The notes below the pieces were generated by a model, which saw nothing but the letters and a program-made list of their open reading frames with translations, was not told the origin of the DNA and ran no database searches. This document shows positions 56,449 to 64,000 of a stretch of 64,000 bases of DNA, in pieces. How positions within the stretch are numbered: the stretch's first letter is position 1; each line of letters starts with the position of its first letter. The DNA comes from Rhizobium aethiopicum (lineage in GTDB: Bacteria > Pseudomonadota > Alphaproteobacteria > Rhizobiales > Rhizobiaceae). The stretch covers positions 342,091 to 406,090 of the forward strand of contig NZ_JACIFV010000003.1 in the NCBI RefSeq assembly GCF_014197535.1. The letters are read 5' to 3'. Position numbers and translations under genes: made by a program.

Positions 56449-56706
56449 TTATCGGCAGATCCGGGTCTCCTTGATGATCGTATGGCCGTGACGGCGGATT
56501 CTTTCCGTCTTGGTGAAGCAATCCTCGGAGACGCGGCGCATCATGTGATGGCGGTAGTAGGGCCGGTGGCGATAATAGGGGCGCTCCGAATCGGTATAAT
56601 AAGGACGCGGGTTATCGGTGGTGATAGTCACGCTGGCCGCCTGGGACGGCATGGCGGAAAGGACGGACGCTGCAGCGAGCGTGCAAGCAAGAATGAACTG
56701 TTTCAT
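56449..56706 (-). CDS. Small secreted Arg/Tyr/His-rich protein
   Basis: An 85-residue protein. Signal peptide to about residue 23 (SAMPSQA). The mature part has a repeated aromatic-basic run (RPYYTDSERPYYRHRPYYRHH) and two Cys (EDCFTK and terminal TRICR), possibly disulfide-bonded. Similar small basic periplasmic proteins are common in rhizobia; function unknown. Followed by a terminator. Confidence 0.75.
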   Translation of the reverse strand: MKQFILACTLAAASVLSAMPSQAASVTITTDNPRPYYTDSERPYYRHRPYYRHHMMRRVSEDCFTKTERIRRHGHTIIKETRICR

Positions 56707-56852
56707 GACGAGCCTCTCTTTCTGAGTTGGTCATAGTTTCAACTCGCCGGAAGCGCCGCCGGTTCAATCACATAGCGTTACCGATTGTGTCGAAGGCAGA
56801 AACCTTTGCGGCTGCGGATCGTTAGCGCAGGGAACAGCCGGAGGCCACGATC

Positions 56853-57371
56853 GTGGGACAGATTGCAAGGATCATCGCCATTGTTGCCGGTCTTGCCGGC
56901 GGCACGGTGTTTTCGCAGGCGCCGGAATTTGCGCAACAATATCGCCAGCGGATCGGCGGCGCGATCGATGAGCTGCGTGTCATCGTCGAAGACTTCAACC
57001 GCCAAGCCGCTCAGCACCAGCTCGACCGCCAGCAGGCGCTGAACGCCTATGCGCAATCTTCCGACGATTTCCTGCGCGACCGCGGCATTTCCATGCAAAG
57101 CACGATCACCCGTTATGAAACGCTGCAGTCGCAGCAACTGAAACTCGGCACCGCCGCTCCTGTCGCCAAGCCCTTCGTGCTGCTGAGGAATGCGGATGAT
57201 GTGGTTTTCGCCAATACCTGGCGCGACTTCGTGCCTGGCCTGCCGGTCAGCTTCGCCGGACTGGTCTGGGGCGCGATCGGTTTTGTCGGCGGATCGGTTG
57301 CGGCGGCGCTGCTGGGATGGGGGGCGCGACGCGTTGGCCGCGGACGACGAGCCTATCGTCAGCTGCCGTGA
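56853..57371 (+). CDS. DUF2937-family membrane protein
   Basis: A 172-residue protein with an N-terminal hydrophobic helix (about 5-22) and a C-terminal one (about 130-155, VSFAGLVWGAIGFVGGSVAAALLGW), with a helical hydrophilic middle (QQYRQRIGGAIDELRVIVEDFNRQ). This arrangement matches DUF2937, an alphaproteobacterial family of unknown function. Start GTG 56853. Confidence 0.78.
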   Translation: MGQIARIIAIVAGLAGGTVFSQAPEFAQQYRQRIGGAIDELRVIVEDFNRQAAQHQLDRQQALNAYAQSSDDFLRDRGISMQSTITRYETLQSQQLKLGTAAPVAKPFVLLRNADDVVFANTWRDFVPGLPVSFAGLVWGAIGFVGGSVAAALLGWGARRVGRGRRAYRQLP

Positions 57372-57580
57372 GCCAATACCGGAGGTCAGGCGCCCTGCTG
57401 CCCATCTTCAAGACGAGATCAGTGCTTCCATTCCTCCGGCAGCATGTGCCGAAGCAGACGAATTAAAGCAAGCGGCCGCCGCAAGATGCTCTGCCCAGCT
57501 CAATGAAGAACGGCGATGGTCGTTCCGCCAGCTTCATCCGCGGCGCGAATAATCGCCGCCCTCAGTTGCTCAGGTTTAGC

Positions 57581-57706
57581 GTGACCGTTCACTTCGTTGG
57601 CATCTCTGGGATAATCGCACTCGCTGGGCTTACGGCCGGCGCGACCATCACCTGGGCGAGCGATGGAGCGGTTGCGTGGCTGCGGCACTGGTTGAGGATC
57701 AACTGA
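57581..57706 (+). CDS. Possible 41-residue membrane peptide
   Basis: From a GTG at 57581 the frame encodes MTVHFVGISGIIALAGLTAG and continues ATITWASDGAVAWLRHWLRIN, one hydrophobic segment with a short polar tail. A weak AGG lies 7 bases before. Between 57372 and 57580 nothing else is seen. It could be chance; the opposite strand also carries a short open frame here. Confidence 0.35.
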   Translation: MTVHFVGISGIIALAGLTAGATITWASDGAVAWLRHWLRIN

Positions 57707-57723
57707 AGATTGGGATAGCAGCG

Positions 57724-57993
57724 CTATCGATCTCGTTTTCGATGCGCGATCTGGGGTATTGCTGCATCGATATGAACTTCGGCAGCCAGATGACCATGGA
57801 CGTCCCGAATCTCGATCGCCTGCGGGAGTTCCTTCTGATTGGATAAGATGGCCCTGCCAACTAGTTCTCTGAGGGCTTCGCCTGCCTCTTCTCTTGCTGC
57901 GTTCAAGTCAAGGAACATCTCACCGTCTGGGTCGAGCACGATGTGGTCAGCGTGTTTGATGTGAAAATAATAGGTGGGCAATGCACTCCCCAT
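57724..57993 (-). CDS. DUF6894-like small protein
   Basis: An 89-residue protein: YYFHIKHADHIVLDPDGEMF, then DLNAAREEAGEALRELVGRAI and IEIRDVHGHLAAEVHI. This pattern (Y-F-H-I followed by DxxG and a helix, ending in a short beta segment) matches the small DUF6894-type proteins abundant in Rhizobiales. Start is uncertain: ATG 57993 or a TTG at 58017. Function unknown. Confidence 0.7.
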   Translation of the reverse strand: MGSALPTYYFHIKHADHIVLDPDGEMFLDLNAAREEAGEALRELVGRAILSNQKELPQAIEIRDVHGHLAAEVHIDAAIPQIAHRKRDR

Positions 57994-58249
57994 CTCCAGT
58001 CGTTCCACGTCTGGCAATCACCTGCACGTGGCGGCTGAGAATGAGGCTTCCAGGCCAGGCTTACACAGGTGGCAATTCCCTGCAGTTTGTCGCCAAACCG
58101 ATTTTTCGCATGCAGGTTCCGCTGGGGTGGAGCATATTAGCAATTGGGATTAAAACGGTATCGATTGCCTCGCTCGTGCGTTTAAGAGGGCGAATGGGTC
58201 TGAATCGGCAAATGACTATGCCAACGCAGACACAGGGAGGCGTGACGCT

Positions 58250-59035
58250 GTGACAAAAATTGCGCAAAAAAATACCAGGAACAAGTTGCTGCGAAGGCTT
58301 CGAGAGGAGGCTTTTGAGCATATCGCATCAGACCTGAATCGCGTTGATCTTCCGGTCCGCCGGTCTTTGGTTGAACCTAATCAACCCATTGAGCGCGTTT
58401 GTTTTATTGAGAGCGGCTTAGCTTCAATGGTGGCCGTGGCTCCAAACGGAACAGGCATCGAGGTGGGTCAGATTGGATACGAGGGGATGAGCGGATATCC
58501 GGTGGTGCTCGGCGTCGATCGGATGCCAAACCGCGCTTTCATGCAGGTTTCAGGGGACGGCATTGAACTGCCCACCAGCCGCTTCCTGCCGCTCTTGCGC
58601 GACGAAGCAACTCGCCTGATGTTTCTCCGCTATGTTCACACGCGGGAGCTGCAACTGGCTTACTCGGCTCTGGCGGCGGGCCGATACAACATGCATCAGC
58701 GTCTCGCGAGATGGCTGCTTATGTGCCATGACCGTCTTCTCGTGGACACTATGCCCGTTACTCACGAGTTTCTGGCATTAATGCTTGGTGTCAGGCGGTC
58801 CGGTGTCACCGACCATCTGCATATCCTCGAGGGCATGCGCGCCATTAGGTCGACGCGAGGGAACGTCCAGATTTTAAACCGCCAAGTTCTCCTCGATGTT
58901 GCCGATGGTTGTTACGGCGCCCCGGAAGCCGAGTACGAACGTCTTCTTGGGTCCCCGTCGTCAGACGATCAAAGACCGGCAAGATTGAAGGGGGCGTGGG
59001 GTACGTGGTCTGGCTCTACTATCGAAAATCAATAA
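58250..59035 (+). CDS. Crp/Fnr-family transcriptional regulator
   Basis: A 261-residue regulator. The N-terminal cyclic-nucleotide-binding-like barrel (LVEPNQPIERVCFIESGLAS, GQIGYEGMSG) is followed by a dimer helix and a C-terminal winged helix (LALMLGVRRSGVTDHLHILE). No Fnr-type Cys cluster is seen at the N-terminus. Start GTG 58250. Codon use is less GC-rich than neighbours, suggesting it may have been acquired. Overlaps the convergent next gene by 17 bases. Confidence 0.87.
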   Translation: MTKIAQKNTRNKLLRRLREEAFEHIASDLNRVDLPVRRSLVEPNQPIERVCFIESGLASMVAVAPNGTGIEVGQIGYEGMSGYPVVLGVDRMPNRAFMQVSGDGIELPTSRFLPLLRDEATRLMFLRYVHTRELQLAYSALAAGRYNMHQRLARWLLMCHDRLLVDTMPVTHEFLALMLGVRRSGVTDHLHILEGMRAIRSTRGNVQILNRQVLLDVADGCYGAPEAEYERLLGSPSSDDQRPARLKGAWGTWSGSTIENQ

Positions 59036-59228
59036 GCAGGCTCAACAAACTGTCCTCATCCTTTAAGCCGTGCTGATAAGACTGAATGATCCGAGAGGCT
59101 AGGTCCTGGCGCTGCGGGTCCGAGGTGATCTTTTTCGCCGATGCCACGTGATCGAAGACCCTTTGGCAGAGGGCCACTTCGGCGTCATTCAGCACGTTCT
59201 GCGCCTGTGCAATTGGAGATGGGATCAT
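59019..59228 (-). CDS. Small hypothetical protein
   Basis: A 69-residue mostly helical protein (LNDAEVALCQRVFDHVASA, QDLASRIIQSYQHGLKDEDS). No recognised family. The start at 59228 begins the conserved-looking part; a longer frame to 59321 is less likely. Convergent and overlapping with the Crp-like gene. Confidence 0.6.
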   Translation of the reverse strand: MIPSPIAQAQNVLNDAEVALCQRVFDHVASAKKITSDPQRQDLASRIIQSYQHGLKDEDSLLSLLIDFR

Positions 59229-59846
59229 GACAGCCTCATTTCCCCGGCAAGCGAAGGGTAGGGCTGAATGGCGCCTGATCAAGCAGGATCGCAAACACGA
59301 AGTATTTCGTGGGTTAATCACACCAATCGTTTCGTTGAGCGGGGCTCCATGTCCGGGCGAATCCCTCCCGGAGCAGCTTGGCTCCGATCTCTTGTAGCAC
59401 CGGCGGAGTCCAGATCGCCCGTCGTCTTTTTCGGTGATCTAGATTACAGCCCTTTCAAGCAAGAACCGCTGGCCGGGCGCAGCATTTCAGCGCAATTTTC
59501 TATGATCTGGTCAATCTTGTCGAACTCGCAGCTTTGGATATTGTGTGCGAAATGGATTACACGCGTGCCGATGGAACCCGGAATACTGAGCTTGATGGGG
59601 TTTCAGGTTTACAGCACGTCTTGTGTTCAAACCTCGGCAGGCTTCGTGAGTCCGCGGCGGTACTCGATGGACCAACTGCATGGGTGCCGGCGAGAAGCGT
59701 TTGAGAGATTCGCGGCTTCCATGTTGCACCGCATGTTGCATGGATTTGCCGCTAGCTCTTTGAAATGACTGTAAACCAATGCGAGCGGTTGCAACATGAA
59801 TGCGCCACAGAATGACGGAAAATCAGTGCTAAGCACTTGATTTGGA
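59229..59846. other. Gene-poor stretch next to tRNA-Arg
   Basis: About 620 bases with lower GC than the flanks and no convincing gene. A 166-residue frame (59268-59768) has no recognisable motif and atypical composition. The stretch abuts the 3' end of the tRNA-Arg gene, a frequent insertion point for integrative elements, but no integrase is found. Confidence 0.5.
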
Positions 59847-59923
59847 TGGTGATCCCGGCGCGATTCGAACGCGCGACCCCCAGATTAGGAATCTGGTGCT
59901 CTATCCTGCTGAGCTACGGGACC
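59847..59923 (-). tRNA. tRNA-Arg (anticodon CCT)
   Basis: The minus strand gives a 77-base cloverleaf: GGTCCCG acceptor start, D-arm AGCTCAGCAGGATAGAGC, anticodon stem CCAGA-TTCCTAA-TCTGG with CCT at 34-36, T-arm GCGCGTTCGAATCGCGC, and encoded CCA at 59847-59849. It reads AGG codons. Confidence 0.95.
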
Positions 59924-59976
59924 ACTAGATGCCATGCATACAAAAGGCTTGGCGCGAAGCCAAGCCTTAATTCTCG

Positions 59977-61140
59977 TCAAAGGCCGAGGCGTTGTTCGGC
60001 GAGGCGGACCCAGTAGGAGATGCCGTGGGCGATGGCTTCGTCGTTGAAGTCGTAGGCCGGGTTGTGGAGGCCGGCGCTGTCTCCGTTGCCGATGAAGATG
60101 AAGGCGCCGGGACGGGCGTTCAGCATGTAGGAGAAGTCCTCGCCGCCCATCATCGGATCGATTTCGGCATTGACGTTTGCCTCGCCGGCAATGGCGCTCG
60201 CAGTGGCGACGGCATGCTCGGTCTCATCGGGATGGTTGACGGTGACGGGATAATTGCGATTGAAGCTGATCTCGGCCTCGGCGCCATGGGCTGCGACCAG
60301 GCCTTCGACGATCTGCCGGAAGCGTTTTTCGGCGAGCGTGCGCACCTCGCTGTCGAGGGTGCGGACGGTGCCGGCGAAAGTCGCGTCATTGGGGATGACG
60401 TTATGGGCGAAACCGGCATTGAACTTGGTCACCGAGACGACGACAGAGCTGATCGGATCGGCGGTGCGCGAGGCGATCATCTGCAGATTGCTGACGATCT
60501 GGGCGCTGATGGCGATCGGGTCGATCGTCCGGTGCGGCTGGGCGGCGTGGCCGCCGCGGCCCTTGATGGTGACGGTGAACTCGTCGGTTGCCGCCATGAT
60601 GGCGCCCTTGCGGATCGCAAACTGTCCGACAGGCAGGCCCGGCAGGTTGTGCATGCCGTAGACCTCTTCGATGCCGAAGCGCTCCATCATGCCATCCTTG
60701 ACCATCAGATTGCCGCCGCCGCCGCCTTCTTCGGCGGGCTGGAAGATGACGGCGACATTGCCGTTGAAATTGCGGGTTTCGGCGAGATATTTCGCAGCGC
60801 CGAGCAGCATGGCGGTATGGCCGTCATGGCCGCAGGCATGCATCTTGCCGGGTGTCTTCGAAGCCCAGGGCTTGCCGGTGACTTCGGTCAGCGGCAGGGC
60901 ATCCATGTCGGCGCGCAGGCCGATCGTGCGGCGGCCTTCGCCCTTGCCCTTGATCAGGCCGACGACGCCGGTGCGGCCGATGCCGGTGACGATCTCGTCG
61001 ACCCCGAATTCCTTGAGTTTTTCAGCGACGAAAGCAGCCGTGTTTTCCACCGCGAAAAGAAGCTCGGGCCGGGCATGGATATGGCGGCGCCATTCGGCGA
61101 CTTCGTCCTGCAATTCGGCGGCTCTGTTCAAAATCGGCAT
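59977..61140 (-). CDS. M20D-family amidohydrolase (hippurate hydrolase-like)
   Basis: A 387-residue metallo-amidohydrolase. Metal ligands are visible: H101, C103 and H105 (MHACGHDGH), E137-E138 (QPAEEGG), H164 (YGMHNLPG) and a C-terminal GGEDFSYM with the last His. The Cys form marks the peptidase M20D group including hippurate hydrolases and IAA-amino-acid hydrolases. The start at 61140 follows AGGAAA; substrate unknown. Confidence 0.92.
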   Translation of the reverse strand: MPILNRAAELQDEVAEWRRHIHARPELLFAVENTAAFVAEKLKEFGVDEIVTGIGRTGVVGLIKGKGEGRRTIGLRADMDALPLTEVTGKPWASKTPGKMHACGHDGHTAMLLGAAKYLAETRNFNGNVAVIFQPAEEGGGGGNLMVKDGMMERFGIEEVYGMHNLPGLPVGQFAIRKGAIMAATDEFTVTIKGRGGHAAQPHRTIDPIAISAQIVSNLQMIASRTADPISSVVVSVTKFNAGFAHNVIPNDATFAGTVRTLDSEVRTLAEKRFRQIVEGLVAAHGAEAEISFNRNYPVTVNHPDETEHAVATASAIAGEANVNAEIDPMMGGEDFSYMLNARPGAFIFIGNGDSAGLHNPAYDFNDEAIAHGISYWVRLAEQRLGL

Positions 61141-61298
61141 ATTGGCTTTCCTGTTATCAAATCCCGACAATCGTTCATCACTTCAAAAGGGCGTGAGGCC
61201 CGTGCAAATTACTTCGTCAATGACCTTTGCCATGTCATAGCCATATAGGCTAGATAGATGAAGGTTGCGAGATTTTCCGGACATCTGAAGGACGAACC

Positions 61299-62432
61299 GT
61301 GTCGACGAGCCACTTCCGTTTGTTTGCCGCCAAGCGGCCGTTTCGTTTCATGATTGCCGCGACTGCCGCTTTTGTCGCCTCCGTTTCGCTCGTGCAGGCC
61401 AATCCGCATATTCTCGTCGACGTGCAGACAGGCCGCGTCCTCGAACACGAAGAAGCCTTCCGCAAGTGGTATCCGGCCTCGCTCACCAAGCTGATGACCG
61501 TCTATACGGTCTTCGATGCGATCCGCGCCGGTCAGATCAGCCTCGATACACCCATCGTCATCAGCAAACGCGCCGCCGCCCAACCGGCCGCCAAGATGTA
61601 TTTCAAGCCGGGCCAGAAGCTGACGCTCGACAGTGCCTTGAAGATCCTGATGGTGAAATCGGCCAACGACATTGCGGTTGCGGTCGCAGAAGCCGTCGGC
61701 GGTACGCAGGAAGGTTTCGTGACCCGGATGAACGGCGAGGCGCTGAAGCTCGGCATGACGGATTCGCACTTCGTCAATCCGAACGGCCTGCCCGGCAAAG
61801 GCCAGTATACGACGGCGCGCGACCTAGCGGTGCTGACGGTGGCGCTGCGTCGCGACTTTCCGCAATATGCCAGCTATTTCGCGCTCGAGGGCTTCACCAC
61901 CGGCCAGCAGAACGTGCCGAACCTCAATATGCTGATCGGCCGTTTCGCCGGTGCCGACGGCATGAAGACCGGCTTCATCTGCGCCTCGGGCTTCAACCAG
62001 ATCGGTTCGGCGACGCGCAACGGCCGTACGCTTGTTTCCGTCGTGCTCGGCACGGACAGTCTCGCGGCGCGTGCCGATGCGACGGCGAACCTGTTGCAGA
62101 AGGGCTTTACGACGCAGTTTCCCGGCAGCGACACGCTCGGCTCGCTGAAGCCCTACGGCCTGGGACAAGACCAGGTGACCGACATTACCGCCGATATCTG
62201 CAGCGCCAAGGGCGCCAAGGTGCGCAGCGAAACGCGAGACGAGGTCGGCCGCATGAAGGTGCACTCGCCCTATATTCTGGAAATGGACCACGACCCGCAA
62301 TTCGTCTTCGCCGGCCTCATCCCAGGGCAGGACCCGCAGCCGCCTCAGCAGCCGGAAAAGGTCGCGACCGGCGATACGGCCGGCGGCATCGCCAACGTGC
62401 CGGTGCCGCTGCCGCGTCCGACCGCGTTCTAA
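61299..62432 (+). CDS. dacA: D-alanyl-D-alanine carboxypeptidase (DacA-type)
   Basis: A 377-residue class A low-molecular-weight penicillin-binding protein that trims the fifth D-Ala of peptidoglycan stem peptides. A signal peptide (about residues 1-34) leads to the active site: S61-LT-K64, S121-A-N123 and K223-T-G225. The C-terminal region ends in a Pro-rich tail. Start GTG 61299. Confidence 0.94.
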   Translation: MSTSHFRLFAAKRPFRFMIAATAAFVASVSLVQANPHILVDVQTGRVLEHEEAFRKWYPASLTKLMTVYTVFDAIRAGQISLDTPIVISKRAAAQPAAKMYFKPGQKLTLDSALKILMVKSANDIAVAVAEAVGGTQEGFVTRMNGEALKLGMTDSHFVNPNGLPGKGQYTTARDLAVLTVALRRDFPQYASYFALEGFTTGQQNVPNLNMLIGRFAGADGMKTGFICASGFNQIGSATRNGRTLVSVVLGTDSLAARADATANLLQKGFTTQFPGSDTLGSLKPYGLGQDQVTDITADICSAKGAKVRSETRDEVGRMKVHSPYILEMDHDPQFVFAGLIPGQDPQPPQQPEKVATGDTAGGIANVPVPLPRPTAF

Positions 62433-62462
62433 GACAAGATGGGCTTCTAAGGTAAGGCAGAT

Positions 62463-63632
62463 ATGAGCGCGTTTAACGACAGGATTCCGGTCACCATCCT
62501 GACCGGCTTTCTCGGCGCCGGCAAATCGACGCTGCTGAACCGCATCCTCAAAGACCCCGAGATGAAGGATGCGGCTGTCATCATCAATGAATTCGGCGAT
62601 GTCGGCATCGACCATCTGCTGGTCGAAAGTTCCGGCGACTCGATCATCGAATTGTCCGACGGCTGCCTCTGCTGCACGGTGCGCGGCGAGCTTGTCGATA
62701 CGCTGGCGAACCTGATGGATGCCGTGCAGACGGGCCGCGTCAAGCCGGTGAAGCGCGTCGTCATCGAAACCACCGGCCTTGCCGATCCGGCGCCCGTCAT
62801 GCAGGCGATCATGGGCAATCCGGTCATCGCCACGAATTTCGAACTCGACGGTGTCGTGACGGTCGTCGACGCAGTGAACGGGCTGCAGACGCTCGACAAT
62901 CACGAGGAAGCACGCAAGCAGGCGGCCGTCGCAGACCGGCTGATCGTCTCGAAGACATCGATGGCCGGCGGGACGGCGGAGCTGGAACAGCGCCTGCGGA
63001 CGCTCAATCCGCGCGCGGCGATGATGGATGCCGACGGCGCCGAGGCCGGCAGCGCCGCGCTCCTGGTCAACGGTCTCTATGATCCCACGACGAAGATCGC
63101 CGATGTCGGCCGCTGGCTGCAGGACGAGGATGCGCACGAGACGCATCACCACACTCACGGCCACGATCATGATCACGATGGCGATCACCATCACCACGGC
63201 CACCGCCATGATCACGGCCATGCGGGTCAGGATCCGCACGACGTCAATCGTCACGATGCCTCGATCCGGTCTTTCTCCATCGTCGAAGAGAAGCCGATCG
63301 ATCCGATGGCGCTCGAAATGTTCGTCGATCTCTTGCGCTCGGCCCATGGCGAAAAGCTGCTACGGATGAAGGCGATCGTATCCGTCTCCGACCGGCCGGA
63401 ACGGCCGCTGGTGCTGCACGGCGTCCAGAGCATCTTCCACCCGCCGGTGCGGCTGCCGGCGTGGCCGGATCCGCAAGACCGGCGCACGCGCATGGTGCTG
63501 ATCACCAAGGACCTGCCCGAGGCCTTCGTGAAGGATCTCTTTGACGCCTTCCTCGGCAAGCCGCGGATCGACACGCCGGATCGTCAGGCGCTGTCCGACA
63601 ATCCACTCGCCATTCCGGGTTTGCGCATCTAG
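62463..63632 (+). CDS. CobW/ZNG1-family GTPase (zinc metallochaperone)
   Basis: A 389-residue G3E GTPase. Walker A GFLGAGKS is at residues 15-22 and the metal motif GCLCC at 67-71 (C68, C70, C71). A His-rich tract of about 35 residues (223-256) with many HH, HD and HG dipeptides should bind zinc or a similar metal, and the C-terminal CobW_C domain follows. It is likely to deliver metal to a protein, although the client is unknown. Confidence 0.93.
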   Translation: MSAFNDRIPVTILTGFLGAGKSTLLNRILKDPEMKDAAVIINEFGDVGIDHLLVESSGDSIIELSDGCLCCTVRGELVDTLANLMDAVQTGRVKPVKRVVIETTGLADPAPVMQAIMGNPVIATNFELDGVVTVVDAVNGLQTLDNHEEARKQAAVADRLIVSKTSMAGGTAELEQRLRTLNPRAAMMDADGAEAGSAALLVNGLYDPTTKIADVGRWLQDEDAHETHHHTHGHDHDHDGDHHHHGHRHDHGHAGQDPHDVNRHDASIRSFSIVEEKPIDPMALEMFVDLLRSAHGEKLLRMKAIVSVSDRPERPLVLHGVQSIFHPPVRLPAWPDPQDRRTRMVLITKDLPEAFVKDLFDAFLGKPRIDTPDRQALSDNPLAIPGLRI

Positions 63633-64000
63633 AGCGTGCTGCAATTTTCCGGAATCGGGATTCGCAAATCAGCGGAAATGTGATTCCCTATGCATGCCGG
63701 GAAAGGATGGCCGGCATGGATGACGCGACCCTATTCCGCAGACCTTCGCGAGCGTGCGTTGGTCCGATTGAGTGCCGGGGAGACGACGCGGTCGATCGCG
63801 GCCGCACTTTCGATTGCTCCCTCCTGCGTTTCGAAATGGAAGCGACGCCTTGCCGAGACCGGCTCGCTTGAGCCTGGCCGCGCCGGCGGAGGCAAGAAGC
63901 GAACTCTGTCGGGCGAGCGGGCCGACTGGTTGCGTGAACGCTGCCGATCCAGCCCGTTCACGACACGCGGATTGGTGGCGGAATTGGCCGAACGTGGCAT
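63630..64000 (+). mobile_element. IS630-like insertion sequence, left portion
   Basis: The segment from just after the CobW stop (TAG at 63630-63632) leads into the IS630 transposase. IS630 elements insert at TA dinucleotides; the TA of that stop codon is a candidate target. The terminal inverted repeat cannot be confirmed without the right end. Confidence 0.55.
63720..64000 (+). CDS. IS630-family transposase, N-terminal part (cut by window end)
   Basis: The ATG at 63720 opens a frame that runs to the end: TRPYSADLRERALVRLSAGE, a helix-turn-helix with AAALSIAPSCVSKWKRR, then SPFTTRGLVAELAERG. This is the characteristic N-terminal domain of IS630-type transposases. The DDE catalytic domain lies outside the window. 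The element's left end is probably between 63630 and 63720, close to the cobW-like stop codon. Confidence 0.88.
   Translation, partial: MTRPYSADLRERALVRLSAGETTRSIAAALSIAPSCVSKWKRRLAETGSLEPGRAGGGKKRTLSGERADWLRERCRSSPFTTRGLVAELAERG

Noticed and set aside
57500..57600. Minus-strand fragment ending KPEQLRAAIIRAADEAGGTT with a plausible protein look
   Set aside because: No suitable start codon with a ribosome-binding site and very short; it may be the remnant of a gene but cannot be supported.
59268..59768. A 166-codon open frame upstream of tRNA-Arg
   Set aside because: No recognisable family, no good ribosome-binding site and atypical composition; treated as non-coding.

Overview
The window reads as chromosomal DNA of a Rhizobium (R. 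leguminosarum / R. etli-like alphaproteobacterium). The evidence is high GC, an ATP synthase F1 operon atpHAGDC with no F0 genes, 5-aminolevulinate synthase (hemA) of the rhizobial type, arginase/ornithine aminotransferase catabolism under an Lrp-type regulator, an NAD-dependent fds formate dehydrogenase, and dispersed palindromic elements of the kind common between rhizobial genes. This is inference from gene content and protein resemblance; no database search was run.

Layout. 1-3.2 kb: end of a DUF4241-like gene, a secreted protein, a short-chain dehydrogenase, a small membrane protein and lpdA. 3.3-11.4 kb: cytochrome b561, a TraB/GumN-like protein, xerC, an acyltransferase plus GNAT pair, a DapA-family lyase, priA and a small membrane protein. 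11.6-16.8 kb: the atp operon, carrying an extra small CxxC gene between atpD and atpC and ending in a clear terminator. 17-19.2 kb: an ExoY-like sugar transferase and an acyltransferase-3 protein. 19.3-22.3 kb: a thiXZY-type transporter for a thiamin pyrimidine precursor behind a TPP riboswitch. 22.35-23.1 kb: soxR, with a divergent SoxR-type promoter that appears to drive a short structured RNA. 23.2-25.4 kb: a dehydrogenase, an ArsR regulator with its operator, and a LysR regulator. 25.5-31.8 kb: fdsG-fdsB-fdsA-fdhD-fdsD. 32-35.4 kb: cheW, rocD, arginase and a divergent Lrp-family gene. 35.4-43.8 kb: tamB, with eight 107-residue tandem repeats, and tamA. 44-45.8 kb: a glycine-zipper lipoprotein and hemA. 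46-53.4 kb: a LacI-controlled sugar ABC transporter with a GH127 beta-L-arabinofuranosidase. 53.5-57.4 kb: dxr and a run of small envelope proteins. 57.4-59.9 kb: a gene-poor stretch with a Crp-like regulator, ending at tRNA-Arg(CCT). 60-64 kb: an M20 amidohydrolase, a D-Ala-D-Ala carboxypeptidase, a CobW GTPase, and the start of an IS630-type transposase cut by the window end.

Gene cooperation. Several units are self-contained systems: TPP-sensing uptake of a thiamin precursor; formate oxidation with its sulfurtransferase chaperone and LysR regulator; arginine to ornithine to glutamate semialdehyde; TamA/TamB outer-membrane assembly; and arabinofuranoside uptake with cleavage. The most interesting unexplained item is the predicted SoxR-activated transcript at about 22355-22569. 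It has no convincing reading frame but has strong hairpins and a terminator.
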